Shown piece after piece: positions 34,098 through 42,882 of a stretch of 64,000 nucleotides of DNA. Source of the DNA: Saccharothrix sp. Its GTDB lineage: Bacteria; Actinomycetota; Actinomycetes; Mycobacteriales; Pseudonocardiaceae. The notes below the pieces were generated by a model. That model had not been told where the DNA came from, did no database searches, and saw only the letters and a program-made list of their open reading frames with translations. The DNA lies in assembly GCF_031180885.1 (NCBI RefSeq), contig NZ_JAPSLK010000001.1:475158-539157 (forward strand), in the 5' to 3' direction. Positions within the stretch are counted from its first letter, which is position 1; every line of letters begins with the position of its first letter. A program made the translations under genes and the position numbers.

Positions 34098-35405
34098 ATG
34101 GCAGGAGATGCCGATTTCGACCGGGAACTGCTCGCCAGGGTCAGGGCGGGCGACGACGCGGCCTTCGGCGAGCTGTTCAGCCGACACGCCGACGCCGTTC
34201 GTCGGTTCGCCCTCCGGCACGTCCGTGAACACGCGGAGGCCGACGACCTGACCGCCGAGGCGTTCTTCCGCGTGCTCCAGGCGATCCGCCGCGGCACCGG
34301 CCCGACCGACCACGTCCGGACCTACCTGCTGACCGTCGCGCGCCGGGTGGCGTGGGAGTGGAGCGGGCGCCGCCGGGACGTGCCGGTGGAGGACGAGGAG
34401 CTGTCCCGCCGGGTCGAGCCGTCCCCCGACCTGACCGCCGCGCGCGCCGAGCACACCCTGATCTCGCGGGCGTTCACCAGCCTGCCCGAGCGGTGGCGCA
34501 GCGTGCTGTGGCAGGTCGAGGTCGAGGGCGCGCGGCCGGCCGCGGTGGCCCCGAGCTTCGGCCTGAGCCCGAACGCGATGGCCGCGCTGGCCCGCCGGGC
34601 CCGGGAGGGGCTGCGCGCCGCGTACCTCCAAGCGCACCTGGCAGAGGACTCCGGGCCGCGCGCCTGCAGCTCGGTGCTGTCGAAGCTGGGCACCTACACC
34701 GCGGGCGGGGTGCAGGGCGCCGAGCAGCGCCGCATCCGCAAGCACCTCCAGACCTGCGCCTCGTGCAACGCCCTGCACGCCGAGCTGACCGAGGTGTGCT
34801 CGTCGCTGCGGGCGCACGCGGCCTCGATCGCGGTGCCGGTCGCGGTGACCGCCCTGGCCGCCCCGGTGGTGCTGGGCAAGGCCGCGTGGCTCACCGGACG
34901 GGTGAAGCTGGTGCTGGCCGCCACCGCGTCGGCCGCCGCCGTGGGCCTGTTCGGGGCGCTGGCGGGCGCGTTCACCGGCGGTCCGGGGCCGGCGCTGGTG
35001 GAGTCCGGGCCCAACGGCACCGACGGCGAGAACGTGCTGGCCCTGTGCTCGACGAGCGCGACCGTGACGGGTGCGGCGACCAGCGCGCCGTCGCCGTCGC
35101 CGTCCGCGCCGCAGGTCCACCGGGTCGACCACACGCGGGTGGTGACCAGCGTGGTGACCGAGACCGTGTCGGCGCCGACCACGACGTCCCAACAGGTCCT
35201 GGCCGTGCCGCTGCCCTCGGGGGTGCCCACGACCTCCAGCGGCGTCCGGCTGTTCCAGGACCCGCCGAGCGAGCCGGTGACCACCAGCACGACCACCGCC
35301 GAGCCGACCAAGACGGTGTTCGTCAGCACCACCTCGCCCACGCCGACGGTGACACCCACCACGGTGACGCTGACCCCCACCTCGTCGAGCCTCAAGCCCA
35401 CCTGA
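34098..35405 (+). CDS. ECF-type sigma factor fused to a membrane anti-sigma-like domain
   Basis: A 435-residue fusion. Sigma-70 region 2 spans about 8-85 (VREHAEADDLTAEAFFRVLQ) and region 4 about 125-178 (SLPERWRSVLWQVEVEG). A zinc-binding anti-sigma motif follows (HLQTCASC; His216, Cys220, Cys223). Two hydrophobic segments (243-261 and 270-292) come next, then an outside Thr/Pro/Ser-rich tail. Some ECF groups carry C-terminal zinc-finger/membrane extensions; this one would be tethered to the membrane, so activation may need proteolysis. No separate anti-sigma gene follows. ATG 34098 is preferred; GTG 34086 is possible. Confidence 0.85.
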   Translation: MAGDADFDRELLARVRAGDDAAFGELFSRHADAVRRFALRHVREHAEADDLTAEAFFRVLQAIRRGTGPTDHVRTYLLTVARRVAWEWSGRRRDVPVEDEELSRRVEPSPDLTAARAEHTLISRAFTSLPERWRSVLWQVEVEGARPAAVAPSFGLSPNAMAALARRAREGLRAAYLQAHLAEDSGPRACSSVLSKLGTYTAGGVQGAEQRRIRKHLQTCASCNALHAELTEVCSSLRAHAASIAVPVAVTALAAPVVLGKAAWLTGRVKLVLAATASAAAVGLFGALAGAFTGGPGPALVESGPNGTDGENVLALCSTSATVTGAATSAPSPSPSAPQVHRVDHTRVVTSVVTETVSAPTTTSQQVLAVPLPSGVPTTSSGVRLFQDPPSEPVTTSTTTAEPTKTVFVSTTSPTPTVTPTTVTLTPTSSSLKPT

Positions 35406-35501
35406 CCACGAACCGCGACCGCCCGGTTCACCCACTGGATGCAGGGGTTTGCCGGTAGCGTTGAGATCGTTGAAGGTCAGGCGCTGGCATAGGAGACGGT
35501 G

Positions 35502-35936
35502 ATGACGCGGCTGGTGCGCGGTGCGGACGGCCGGATGTGGACGGTGCGCAGCCAGATCGAGTGGCGCAACCCGGCGAAGGACGCCGACTTCGAGCACGAC
35601 GTCAGCGGCGGGCAGGGTCCGGGCGTGCTCATGCTCGCGATCATCATCGTCATGGCCGTGGTCCTGGTCGCGTGGACGCCCGAGCAGGTCGTCGTCCCCG
35701 GCTGGCTGATCTTCGCGCTGGTCCTGCTGTTCCTGTTCTTCCCGGCCCGGTGGGCGGTGCGGCGGCCGTGGCTGGTGGCGGCGGAGTCGAAGAAGACCGA
35801 CGAGCTGCCGCCCGAGCGCTGGGTGGGCACCGTCCGCGGCTACCTGACCGTGCGCAACGAGATGGCGAACGTGGCGCGCAAGATCGAGATGTACTCGCTG
35901 CCCGACCTGGAGGGCCCGCTGCAACCGGTCGACTGA
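35502..35936 (+). CDS. Conserved actinobacterial membrane protein, 144 aa
   Basis: Two closely spaced membrane helices in the centre (LMLAIIIVMAVVLVAW and VPGWLIFALVLLFLFFPARW) with a polar N-terminal domain (GRMWTVRSQIEWRNPAKDAD) and a C-terminal soluble part (WVGTVRGYLTVRNEMANVAR). The strong, even coding bias and the characteristic N-terminus suggest a conserved protein, but I cannot name a role. ATG 35502 has AGGAG about 6 bases upstream. It lies 27 bp before the Fpg/Nei glycosylase gene, so the two are probably cotranscribed. Confidence 0.78.
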   Translation: MTRLVRGADGRMWTVRSQIEWRNPAKDADFEHDVSGGQGPGVLMLAIIIVMAVVLVAWTPEQVVVPGWLIFALVLLFLFFPARWAVRRPWLVAAESKKTDELPPERWVGTVRGYLTVRNEMANVARKIEMYSLPDLEGPLQPVD

Positions 35937-35963
35937 TCGCGGCGTTCGGGTGACACTGGTCGG

Positions 35964-36827
35964 GTGCCGGAACTACCCGAGGTCGAGGCGCTGGCCGAGC
36001 ACCTGCGCGAACACGCCGTGGGGCGCGTCGTGCACCGCTTGGACGTGGCGTCACTCCAGGTCCTGAAGACGTTCAGCCCGCCGTGGACGGAGTTGCAGGG
36101 CCGCACCGTGACCGGCGCCGGCCGGCACGGCAAGCACCTGGACCTGGACTGCGACGGCCTGCACCTGGTGGTCCACCTGGCCCGCGCGGGCTGGCTGCGC
36201 TGGTCGGACACCCTGTCAATGGCGCCGCCCAAGCCGGGCAAGGGGCCGTTGGCGCTGCGCGTGCACCTGGGTCCGCCGGGCGAGGGGCCGGGGTTCGACC
36301 TGACCGAGGCGGGCACGAAGAAGGGCCTGGCGGCGTGGATCGTCACCGACCCGGCCGACGTGCCCGGCGTGGCCCGGCTGGGTCCGGACGCGCTGTCGGT
36401 GTCCCGGGAGCGGCTGGAGGAGCTGTTCAAGGGCCGCACGGAACGCCTGAAGACCGCGTTGACCGACCAGACCCTCATGGCGGGCATCGGCAACGCGTAC
36501 TCCGACGAGATCATGCACACCGCGAAGCTGTCCCCCTACGCCACGGCGGGCAAGCTCGACGCCGACGCCCTGGACCGCCTGCACGTCGCCATGCTGGACG
36601 TCCTCAACGACGCCGTCGCCCGCTCGGTCGGCCAGTCGGCGGCCCGGTTGAAGGGCGAGAAGCGCTCGGGCCTGCGGGTGCACGCCCGCACCGGCCTGCC
36701 GTGCCCGGTGTGCGGTGACACGGTCCGCGAGGTCTCGTTCGCCGACAAGGCGTTCCAGTACTGCCCGACCTGCCAGACCGGCGGCAAACCCCTGGCCGAC
36801 CGGCGGCTGTCGCGCCTGCTCAAGTGA
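35964..36827 (+). CDS. Fpg/Nei-family DNA glycosylase
   Basis: A base-excision repair glycosylase/AP lyase, 287 residues. It begins with the catalytic Pro-Glu after the initiator (MPELPEVEALAEHL); Pro2 forms the Schiff base and Glu3 is the acid. The helix-two-turn-helix is followed by the zinc finger CPVCGDTVREVSFADK and CPTC. Substrates in the family are oxidised purines (Fpg) or pyrimidines (Nei). The lack of a clear Fpg-specific lesion loop makes a choice unsafe. GTG start at 35964. Last of a two-gene + strand unit, ending 6 bp from the convergent lutC. Confidence 0.9.
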   Translation: MPELPEVEALAEHLREHAVGRVVHRLDVASLQVLKTFSPPWTELQGRTVTGAGRHGKHLDLDCDGLHLVVHLARAGWLRWSDTLSMAPPKPGKGPLALRVHLGPPGEGPGFDLTEAGTKKGLAAWIVTDPADVPGVARLGPDALSVSRERLEELFKGRTERLKTALTDQTLMAGIGNAYSDEIMHTAKLSPYATAGKLDADALDRLHVAMLDVLNDAVARSVGQSAARLKGEKRSGLRVHARTGLPCPVCGDTVREVSFADKAFQYCPTCQTGGKPLADRRLSRLLK

Positions 36828-36833
36828 GCGGGC

Positions 36834-37421
36834 TCAGCGGATGATCAGGACTTCCAGGCGGCGGGGGCCGTGGACGCCTTCGACGCGGTCCAGCTCGATG
36901 TCGCTGGTCGCGGACGGGCCGCTGACGAACGTCAGCGGTCGGAGCGGGTCCAGGCGTTCGAGGGCTTCCGGGACGGTGCCGGCGATCTGGTCCGCCCGCA
37001 CCACGCACACGTGGTGGTCGGGCAGCAGGGTCAGCGCTCGCCTGCCCTGGCCCGGGCCGCCGTCCAGGACGATCGTGCCGGTCTGGGCGATGGCCACCGC
37101 GCACCCCGTCAGCGCGCCGTCCGCCGCGTCCAACTCCGCCACGGTGAGCGGGTCGCGCAGGGCGGTCATGCCGGGCACGTCCCACGCCAAGCCGTCCGGC
37201 ACGACGATCCGCTTGCCCGCCAACAACTCCCCCAGCAGCGGCACCACATCGGGCTCCGCCACCACGTGCACGGTCGCGCGGTAGTGGGCGACGCGTTCGG
37301 CCAGCAGTTCCACCGAAGCCTCGCCGGAACGGACGTAGTCGCGGGGCACCGGAGGCGCAGTGGGCTTGTCCCGCAACGCATCCCGCACCCGACCCAGGAT
37401 CTCCGCACGGGCACTAGCCAC
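36834..37421 (-). CDS. lutC: LutC-family lactate utilisation protein
   Basis: A 195-residue protein of the LutC/YkgG family, the third component of the LutABC iron-sulfur L-lactate oxidation complex that turns lactate into pyruvate. The family core (AIAQTGTIVLDGGPGQGRRA and following, then VVRADQIAGTVPEAL) is intact. The GTG start at 37421 overlaps the lutB stop by 8 bp, so the three genes form one operon in the order lutA-lutB-lutC. It lies a few kb from two monocarboxylate-type symporters and a LytS/LytTR pair, matching a lactate/pyruvate/acetate theme. Confidence 0.9.
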   Translation of the reverse strand: MASARAEILGRVRDALRDKPTAPPVPRDYVRSGEASVELLAERVAHYRATVHVVAEPDVVPLLGELLAGKRIVVPDGLAWDVPGMTALRDPLTVAELDAADGALTGCAVAIAQTGTIVLDGGPGQGRRALTLLPDHHVCVVRADQIAGTVPEALERLDPLRPLTFVSGPSATSDIELDRVEGVHGPRRLEVLIIR

Positions 37422-38829
37422 GGTTCTTCCTCCACCACTCGCGGAACGGCTCACGGGCCGGCACCGGCGCGTCCCGGGACGACGTCCACGCCGCACCCGG
37501 CCCCGGCAGCCACGAGATGCGGCCGTCGCGGGCGAACAAGCGCGCCAGCGAGCCGAGCTTCTGCGCCTTCTCGTACCGGGACGCCGACGCGAACACCCAC
37601 GCTGCGGCGGCCATCGCCACCGACTCGGCGCTGCGCCCCTTGGCCTCGACCGCCTGCGCCCGCAGGTGCGTGAGCACGGACGGGATGTCGATGCGCACCG
37701 GGCACACCTCGAAGCACGCCCCGCACAGCGAAGACGCGTAAGGCAGTGACGCGGCCTGCTTGTCGTGCGGGTCGTCGACCAGTTGCGGCGTCAAAATCGC
37801 GCCGATCGGGCCCGGGTACACCGAGCCGTACGACTGGCCGCCGGTGCGCTCGTAGACCGGGCACACGTTGAGGCACGCCGAACACCGGATGCACCGCAGC
37901 GCCTGCCGCCCCACCGGGTCGGCGAGGGTCGCGGTGCGCCCGTTGTCCAGCAGCACCAGGTGGAACTCCTCCGGGCCGTCGCCGGGCGTCACGCCGGTCC
38001 ACACCGACGTGTACGGGTTCATCCGCTCCGCCGTCGACGAACGCGGCAGCAGCTGGAGGAACACCTCCAGGTCCTGCCACGTCGGCACGACCTTCTCCAG
38101 CCCCATCACGGTGATCAGCTTGCGCGGCAGGGTCAGGCACATCCGGCCGTTGCCCTCGGACTCCAGCACCACCACCGAACCCGTGCCGGCGACGGCGAAG
38201 TTGGCGCCCGAGATCGCGACCTCGCAGGACAGGAACTTGCGGCGCAGGTGGGCGCGCGCGGCCTCGGCGAGCACGCGCGGCTCGTCGGAGGCCGGGTCGA
38301 GCCCGGCCGCGCGGAAGATCTCCCGGATCTCGCTGCGGTTGCGGTGGATCGCGGGCACCAGGATGTGCGACGGCCGGTCGTCGCCGAGCTGCACGATCAG
38401 CTCCGCCAGGTCGGTCTCGACGGCGTGGACGCCCGCCTCCGCGAGCGCCTCGTTGAGCCCGATCTCCTGCGTGGCCATGGACTTCACCTTCACGACCTCG
38501 CGCGCGTCGCCGCACAGCCGCAGCACGATCTCGTTGGCCTCGGCCGCGTCCCGCGCCCAGTGCACGACCCCGCCGCGCGCGGTCACGGCCTCTTCCAGCT
38601 GCTCCAGGTAGCGGTCGAGGTGGTGCAGGACGTCGTCCTTGATCGCCTCGCCGGCGCGGCGGAGCTGTTCCCAGTCGGGCAGTTCGCCGACCGCGTCGCG
38701 GCGCCGGCCGCGGATGGTCGTGGTGGCGTTGCGCAGGTTGCGCCGCAGCTGGGTGTCGGCGAGGGCGGTGCGGGCCGCCTCCGGGAACGCGGGACTGCCC
38801 AGCCAGGTCACCGGGTTTCGGGTGCCCAC
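37414..38829 (-). CDS. lutB: LutB-family iron-sulfur lactate oxidation subunit
   Basis: A 471-residue iron-sulfur protein of the LutABC complex. The N-terminal LUD domain contains VVKVKSMATQEIGLNEALAE and FLSCEVAISGANFAVAGTGS. Two ferredoxin-type clusters follow (CIRCSACLNVCP and CGACFEVCP), ending in a C-terminal helical region typical of LutB. The frame is open much further upstream, but the GTG at 38829 has a strong GAGGAGG site and gives the family N-terminus (VGTRNPVTWLGSP). It overlaps the lutA end by 22 bp and lutC by 8 bp. Confidence 0.92.
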   Translation of the reverse strand: MGTRNPVTWLGSPAFPEAARTALADTQLRRNLRNATTTIRGRRRDAVGELPDWEQLRRAGEAIKDDVLHHLDRYLEQLEEAVTARGGVVHWARDAAEANEIVLRLCGDAREVVKVKSMATQEIGLNEALAEAGVHAVETDLAELIVQLGDDRPSHILVPAIHRNRSEIREIFRAAGLDPASDEPRVLAEAARAHLRRKFLSCEVAISGANFAVAGTGSVVVLESEGNGRMCLTLPRKLITVMGLEKVVPTWQDLEVFLQLLPRSSTAERMNPYTSVWTGVTPGDGPEEFHLVLLDNGRTATLADPVGRQALRCIRCSACLNVCPVYERTGGQSYGSVYPGPIGAILTPQLVDDPHDKQAASLPYASSLCGACFEVCPVRIDIPSVLTHLRAQAVEAKGRSAESVAMAAAAWVFASASRYEKAQKLGSLARLFARDGRISWLPGPGAAWTSSRDAPVPAREPFREWWRKNRG

Positions 38830-39527
38830 GGCTCCTCCTCGGTGCTCGCCAGGATCTCGGCCAGGTGGACGGGGCGTACCCCGGTGCGCAACCGGGACAG
38901 CCCGCCGCCGATGTGCATCAGACACGAGTTGTCGCCCGCCGTCAGCACCTCCGCGCCGGTGTCGAGCACGCAGCGCATCTTGTCGGCGAGCATGGCCGTC
39001 GACGTGTCGGCGTTCTTCACCGCGAACGTGCCGCCGAAACCGCAGCACTGCTCGGCCTGGGGGAGCTCGACGAGTTCGAGACCCCGAACCTCCCGCAGCA
39101 GCGCCAGGGGCTTGTCGCCCGCACCCAGCATGCGCAGAGAGTGACAGGTCGGATGGAAGGTCACCCGATGGGGGAAGTATGCACCCACGTCGGTCACGCC
39201 GAGCACGTCCACCAGGAATTCGGACAACTCGTAGGTGGGCGGCGGGACCGTCCCGAGGTCGGGCTGGACGTGCCGCACCATGCCCGCGCACGACCCCGAC
39301 GGCACCACCACCGCGTCTTGCCCGGCGAACACCGAGGCGAACCGTTCGGCCAGGTCAACGGCGTGCGCGCGGTAGCCGGTGTTGAAGTGCACCTGCCCGC
39401 AGCAGGTCTGGTCGAGCGGGAAGTCCACGGTGCAGCCGAGGCGTTCCAGCAGCCGCACGGTCGCCCGGGCCGTGGCCGGGAACAAGGTGTCCGTGAGGCA
39501 AGTGGCGAACAGGGCGACCTTCTTCAC
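38808..39527 (-). CDS. lutA: LutA-family (CCG-domain) lactate oxidation subunit
   Basis: First gene of lutABC, about 239 residues, built of two cysteine-rich CCG domains that hold Fe-S clusters (DQTCCGQVHFN in the first half and EQCCGFGGTFAVK in the second). Starts at a GTG: 39527 gives VKKVALFATCLTDTLFP, the usual family start, with GAGTGAG upstream; GTG 39536 would add three residues. It is divergent from the LytS-type kinase at 39613, and the 85-bp gap must hold promoters for both, which makes co-regulation by the kinase's partner attractive. Confidence 0.9.
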   Translation of the reverse strand: MKKVALFATCLTDTLFPATARATVRLLERLGCTVDFPLDQTCCGQVHFNTGYRAHAVDLAERFASVFAGQDAVVVPSGSCAGMVRHVQPDLGTVPPPTYELSEFLVDVLGVTDVGAYFPHRVTFHPTCHSLRMLGAGDKPLALLREVRGLELVELPQAEQCCGFGGTFAVKNADTSTAMLADKMRCVLDTGAEVLTAGDNSCLMHIGGGLSRLRTGVRPVHLAEILASTEEEPWAPETR

Positions 39528-39612
39528 GGCGCTCACTCTGACCGGATATTCATCGGATGTCTACCCGATCCGGTGGACGCCCCCTTGCCGAGAGGGCACG
39601 ACACGGAACAGC

Positions 39613-40872
39613 ATGGACGCCGTGCGTGACCTCCTGACCGAGCGCGCGGTCCTCGGTGTCATCGCGACCCTGGCCGTCTTGGGCCTCTTCGTGATGCTGT
39701 GCCGCGCCCGCAGGGTGAGCACCAGCGTGGAAGACGCCGTGATGGACATGCTGCACCGCATGTCCAAGGCGTCCGCCGACCTGCGCGAGGGCCTGACCCA
39801 GGAAGCCGCCGACAAGGCCACCCCGCACCTGCGGGAGATGCTGCGCTGCGTGGCGGTCGGGATCACCGACGACGAAGGCACCCTCCTTTCGTGGGACGGG
39901 GGTGCCAACGACCACTACGAGTTCCTGCTGCCCTACATCGAGCGCGCGATCGGTGAAGTGCACAAGGAGCACGTCGAACACCGGAAATTGGACTGCGAAC
40001 TGCCGGGGCCGTGTTCGTTGCACTCGGCGGTGATCGTTCCCCTGATCGTGGAATCAGAGGTCGCCGGTACGCTCATCGTGGTCAGCGGCGTGGCGAACAA
40101 GAGGCAGATCCGGATGGCCGAGGAGACGGCGAGGTTCGTTTCCACGCAGTTGGAACTGGAAGTCCTCCAGAAGTCCCGCCAAGCCCTGGCGCAAGCCGAG
40201 GTGAAGGCGCTGCGCGCGCAGATCTCGCCGCACTTCGTCTACAACGCCCTGAACACCATTTCGTCGTTGATCCGCACCGACCCGGCCCACGCGAGGGAAC
40301 TGTTGCAGGAATTCGCCGAGTTCACCCGCTACTCCTTCCGCACGGACGGCTTCTTCACCACGCTGGCGGACGAGCTCACCAACATCCACCGGTACCTGAC
40401 CATCGAGCAGGCCAGGTACGGGGCCAGGCTCAACGTCCGGCTGAAGATCGCCCCCGAGGTGCTCCAGGTCGTGATGCCGTTCCTGGTCCTGCAACCCCTG
40501 GTGGAGAACGCCGTCCGGCACGGCCTGGCGAAGAAGCCGGGCGGCGGCCTGCTCACCATCATCGCCGAGGACAACGGCGCCGAAGCCCTGATCTCGGTCG
40601 AGGACGACGGCGTCGGCATGGACCCGGACCGCCTTTTCGAAGACCTGAAGGACGCCCACCAGACCGGCGCGCACGTCGGTTTGGGCAACATCAACCACCG
40701 CATGCGCGCCGTCTTCGGCGACGCCTACGCCCTGGTCGTGGAAACCGCTCCCGACGCCGGCATGAAAATCATCCTGAAGGTCCCGAAGTACGCGCCGGGT
40801 GTTCGCACCAACCTGCCGCTCGTCCCGCCCAGGCTGGACGAAACCGCCGAGCAGCCGGTCGTTCGCGCGTGA
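39613..40872 (+). CDS. LytS-type sensor histidine kinase (single TM, GAF-like sensor)
   Basis: A 419-residue kinase. It has one N-terminal membrane helix (VLGVIATLAVLGLFVMLC), then a GAF-like sensory part (about 50-175, AVGITDDEGTLLSWDGGAND to SAVIVPLIVESEVAGTLIVV), the His_kinase domain with His207 (QISPHFVYNALNTISSLIR) and a GHKL ATPase (LVENAVRHGL; VGLGNINHRMRAVFG). It lacks the 5TM LytS sensor, so it probably reads a cytosolic signal. In enterobacteria the related BtsS/YpdA kinases sense pyruvate; the lutABC and symporter neighbours suggest a similar metabolite. Cognate partner: the LytTR regulator at 42049. Confidence 0.88.
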   Translation: MDAVRDLLTERAVLGVIATLAVLGLFVMLCRARRVSTSVEDAVMDMLHRMSKASADLREGLTQEAADKATPHLREMLRCVAVGITDDEGTLLSWDGGANDHYEFLLPYIERAIGEVHKEHVEHRKLDCELPGPCSLHSAVIVPLIVESEVAGTLIVVSGVANKRQIRMAEETARFVSTQLELEVLQKSRQALAQAEVKALRAQISPHFVYNALNTISSLIRTDPAHARELLQEFAEFTRYSFRTDGFFTTLADELTNIHRYLTIEQARYGARLNVRLKIAPEVLQVVMPFLVLQPLVENAVRHGLAKKPGGGLLTIIAEDNGAEALISVEDDGVGMDPDRLFEDLKDAHQTGAHVGLGNINHRMRAVFGDAYALVVETAPDAGMKIILKVPKYAPGVRTNLPLVPPRLDETAEQPVVRA

Positions 40873-40879
40873 TCCGCGC

Positions 40880-41047
40880 TCATGAAGCGGCGAGGGAAAG
40901 CGTGGCGAAAGCCATGACGGCGACGACGGCCCAGATGATCCACATCCAGTAGATGTGCATGGGCGAGGGGCCGTCGGCGTTGCGCCGACCCCGCTCGTCC
41001 CACCACTCGACGTACCGCTCCAGCCACCGGATCGGGTTGAACGTCAC
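40880..41047 (-). CDS. Small membrane protein, 55 aa
   Basis: A compact frame with an aromatic, charged N-terminus (FNPIRWLERYVEWWDERGRR) and a C-terminal membrane helix (HIYWMWIIWAVVAVMAFATL). All third positions are nearly G/C, unlike random frames of this size. The length and Trp-rich design resemble small subunits or regulators of membrane proteins. Start is the GTG at 41047; no Shine-Dalgarno is visible and a TAACAT about 8-13 bases upstream could be the -10 of a leaderless message. It is convergent with the LytS-type kinase (7 bp apart) and divergent from the S49 peptidase. Confidence 0.6.
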   Translation of the reverse strand: MTFNPIRWLERYVEWWDERGRRNADGPSPMHIYWMWIIWAVVAVMAFATLSLAAS

Positions 41048-41100
41048 CGACCGATGTTAGCTCTACCACCAGGGGTCCTGGGCACACGTAAGGTCGTGGC

Positions 41101-41964
41101 ATGAGCGTGACCGACAAGATCGCCGCCCGCCTGCCGAAGATCGTCGCCGACCGGGCCGACCGCGGTCCCGTGGTGGCCGCGGTGCGCCTGCACGGGGTCA
41201 TCACGCCCACGCCGACGCCGATGGCGCGCAACACCATCAACGTCCAGAACGTCGAGAGCGCCCTCACCCGCGCGTTCGACCACGACCGGCTGGTCGCGGT
41301 AGCGCTGCTGGTCAACTCGCCGGGCGGGGCGCCGACGCAGTCCGCGCTGGTGGCCGAGCGCATCCGCGAACTCGCCGCGAAGAAGCGGGTGCCGGTGCTG
41401 GCGTTCTGCGAGGACGTCGCCGCGTCCGGCGGCTACTGGCTGGCCTGCGCGGCCGACGAGATCTACGCGCACGGCACCTCGCTGGTCGGCTCGATCGGCG
41501 TGGTGAGCGCCGGGTTCGGCCTCAACGGCCTGCTGGAGCGCCACGGCGTCGAACGCCGCGTCTACACCGCGGGCGAGCACAAGGTCCGGCTCGACCCGTT
41601 CAAGCCGGAGAAGCCCGAGGACGTCGAGTGGCTGAGCGGGCTGCACCAGGACCTGCACGGCCAGTTCGTCGACTGGGTCAAGCAGCGCCGCGGCGGCAAG
41701 CTCGCCACCGACACCGACCTGTTCTCCGGCGAGGTCTGGACCGGCGCCAAGGCCGCCGAACTCGGGCTCGTGGACGGCGTCGGCACCCTGCGCAGCGTCG
41801 TCGCCAAGCGCTACCCGGACGCCGACGTGTCGATCGCCGAGCCCCGCCGACCCCTCCTGGCCCGCCTCGGACTGGCCGGCAGCGCCACCCGATCGGGGGA
41901 CTTGGTGCTGGAGGGCCTGGCGGCCCTGGAAGAGCGGGCGCGCTGGTCGCGATTCGGCTTGTGA
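41101..41964 (+). CDS. S49-family serine peptidase (SppA/SohB-like)
   Basis: A 287-residue signal-peptide-peptidase-like Ser/Lys protease. The nucleophile is Ser109 (AASGGYWLACAAD) and the general base is Lys161 (EHKVRLDPF); the oxyanion region is LLVNSPGGAPTQS. There is no membrane helix, so it appears cytosolic or peripheral, like short archaeal and actinobacterial forms, and not an integral SppA. It probably cleaves signal peptide or membrane protein remnants. It stands between the LytS-type kinase and the LytTR regulator, with 84 bp to the next gene, and may be unrelated in function. Confidence 0.87.
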   Translation: MSVTDKIAARLPKIVADRADRGPVVAAVRLHGVITPTPTPMARNTINVQNVESALTRAFDHDRLVAVALLVNSPGGAPTQSALVAERIRELAAKKRVPVLAFCEDVAASGGYWLACAADEIYAHGTSLVGSIGVVSAGFGLNGLLERHGVERRVYTAGEHKVRLDPFKPEKPEDVEWLSGLHQDLHGQFVDWVKQRRGGKLATDTDLFSGEVWTGAKAAELGLVDGVGTLRSVVAKRYPDADVSIAEPRRPLLARLGLAGSATRSGDLVLEGLAALEERARWSRFGL

Positions 41965-42048
41965 ACGTTAACCCAGGTCATTGAGGGGTCGGACGCCGCG
42001 ACCCCGCGTAGACACGGCCCGGCGCGACTGGGCAAGATGCGCTGCACA

Positions 42049-42882
42049 GTGAGTACCCAGGACAACGCCGGCCTCCTCGTTCTGGCGGTGGACGACGAGG
42101 CGCCCGGTCTGAGCGAGATCAAGTACCTGCTCGAGAGCAGCCCGCACATCCGCCGCGTGCTCACCGCCTTCGACGCGGCGGAGGCCCTGCGCATCCTCCG
42201 GGGTGACTACGACGTCGAGGTGATGGACCGCACCCGCGCGGGCCGCCCGCCGGTCGACGCGGTGTTCGCCGACATCAACATGCCGGGGTTGTCGGGCACC
42301 GACCTGGCGCGGGTGCTGGGCGCGTTCAGAGCGCCGCCCGCGCTGGTGTTCGTCACCGGCGTGGAGCACTCCGAGGCGGTGGTGGCCTTCGAGGTCGGCG
42401 CGCTGGACTTCGTCACCAAGCCGATCAACGAGGACCGCATCAACAAGGCGATCTCCCGCGTCGTGGAACGCGTCTCGGCGACCCCGGTCGCCCAGCCGGA
42501 ACCCGCGCCGCAGGAACCCGCCGACGAAGAGGTCATCCCGGTCGAGTTGGGTGGCACCATCAAGCTCGTGCCCCGAGCCACCGTCCGGTACGTCGAAGCG
42601 CAGGGCGACTACGCGCGCCTGCACACCAACGACGGCCAGAGCCACCTCGTGCGCATCCCGTTGGCCCAGTTGGAGGAGCGGTGGGAGAACGCGGGTTTCG
42701 TGCGCATCCACCGGTCGTTCCTGGTGGCGCTGCCGCTGGTGACCGAGCTGCGGATGACGTCCAACGGCTACGCGGTGGTGATCGGCTCGGGCGACGACGC
42801 GAAGGAGCTGCCGGTCAGCCGGCGGCACACCCGTGAGCTGAAGGAGCGGATCGTGCGACCCCCCAAGAGCAGCTGGGGATGA
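42049..42882 (+). CDS. LytTR-family response regulator
   Basis: A 277-residue regulator: receiver domain (acidic pair in LAVDDEAPG, phosphoacceptor Asp75 in VFADINMPG, Lys in FVTKPINED), then a Pro/Glu linker, then a LytTR DNA-binding domain (VRYVEAQGDYARLHTND; FVRIHRSFLV). A roughly 20-residue insert before Asp75 (VEVMDRTRAGRPPVDA) distinguishes it from standard receivers. Likely partner of the LytS-type kinase 1.2 kb upstream. Its stop overlaps the start of the next gene (ATGA) and so it is coupled to a symporter pair, presumably its own target. GTG 42049 used; ATG 42037 would add four residues. Confidence 0.9.
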   Translation: MSTQDNAGLLVLAVDDEAPGLSEIKYLLESSPHIRRVLTAFDAAEALRILRGDYDVEVMDRTRAGRPPVDAVFADINMPGLSGTDLARVLGAFRAPPALVFVTGVEHSEAVVAFEVGALDFVTKPINEDRINKAISRVVERVSATPVAQPEPAPQEPADEEVIPVELGGTIKLVPRATVRYVEAQGDYARLHTNDGQSHLVRIPLAQLEERWENAGFVRIHRSFLVALPLVTELRMTSNGYAVVIGSGDDAKELPVSRRHTRELKERIVRPPKSSWG

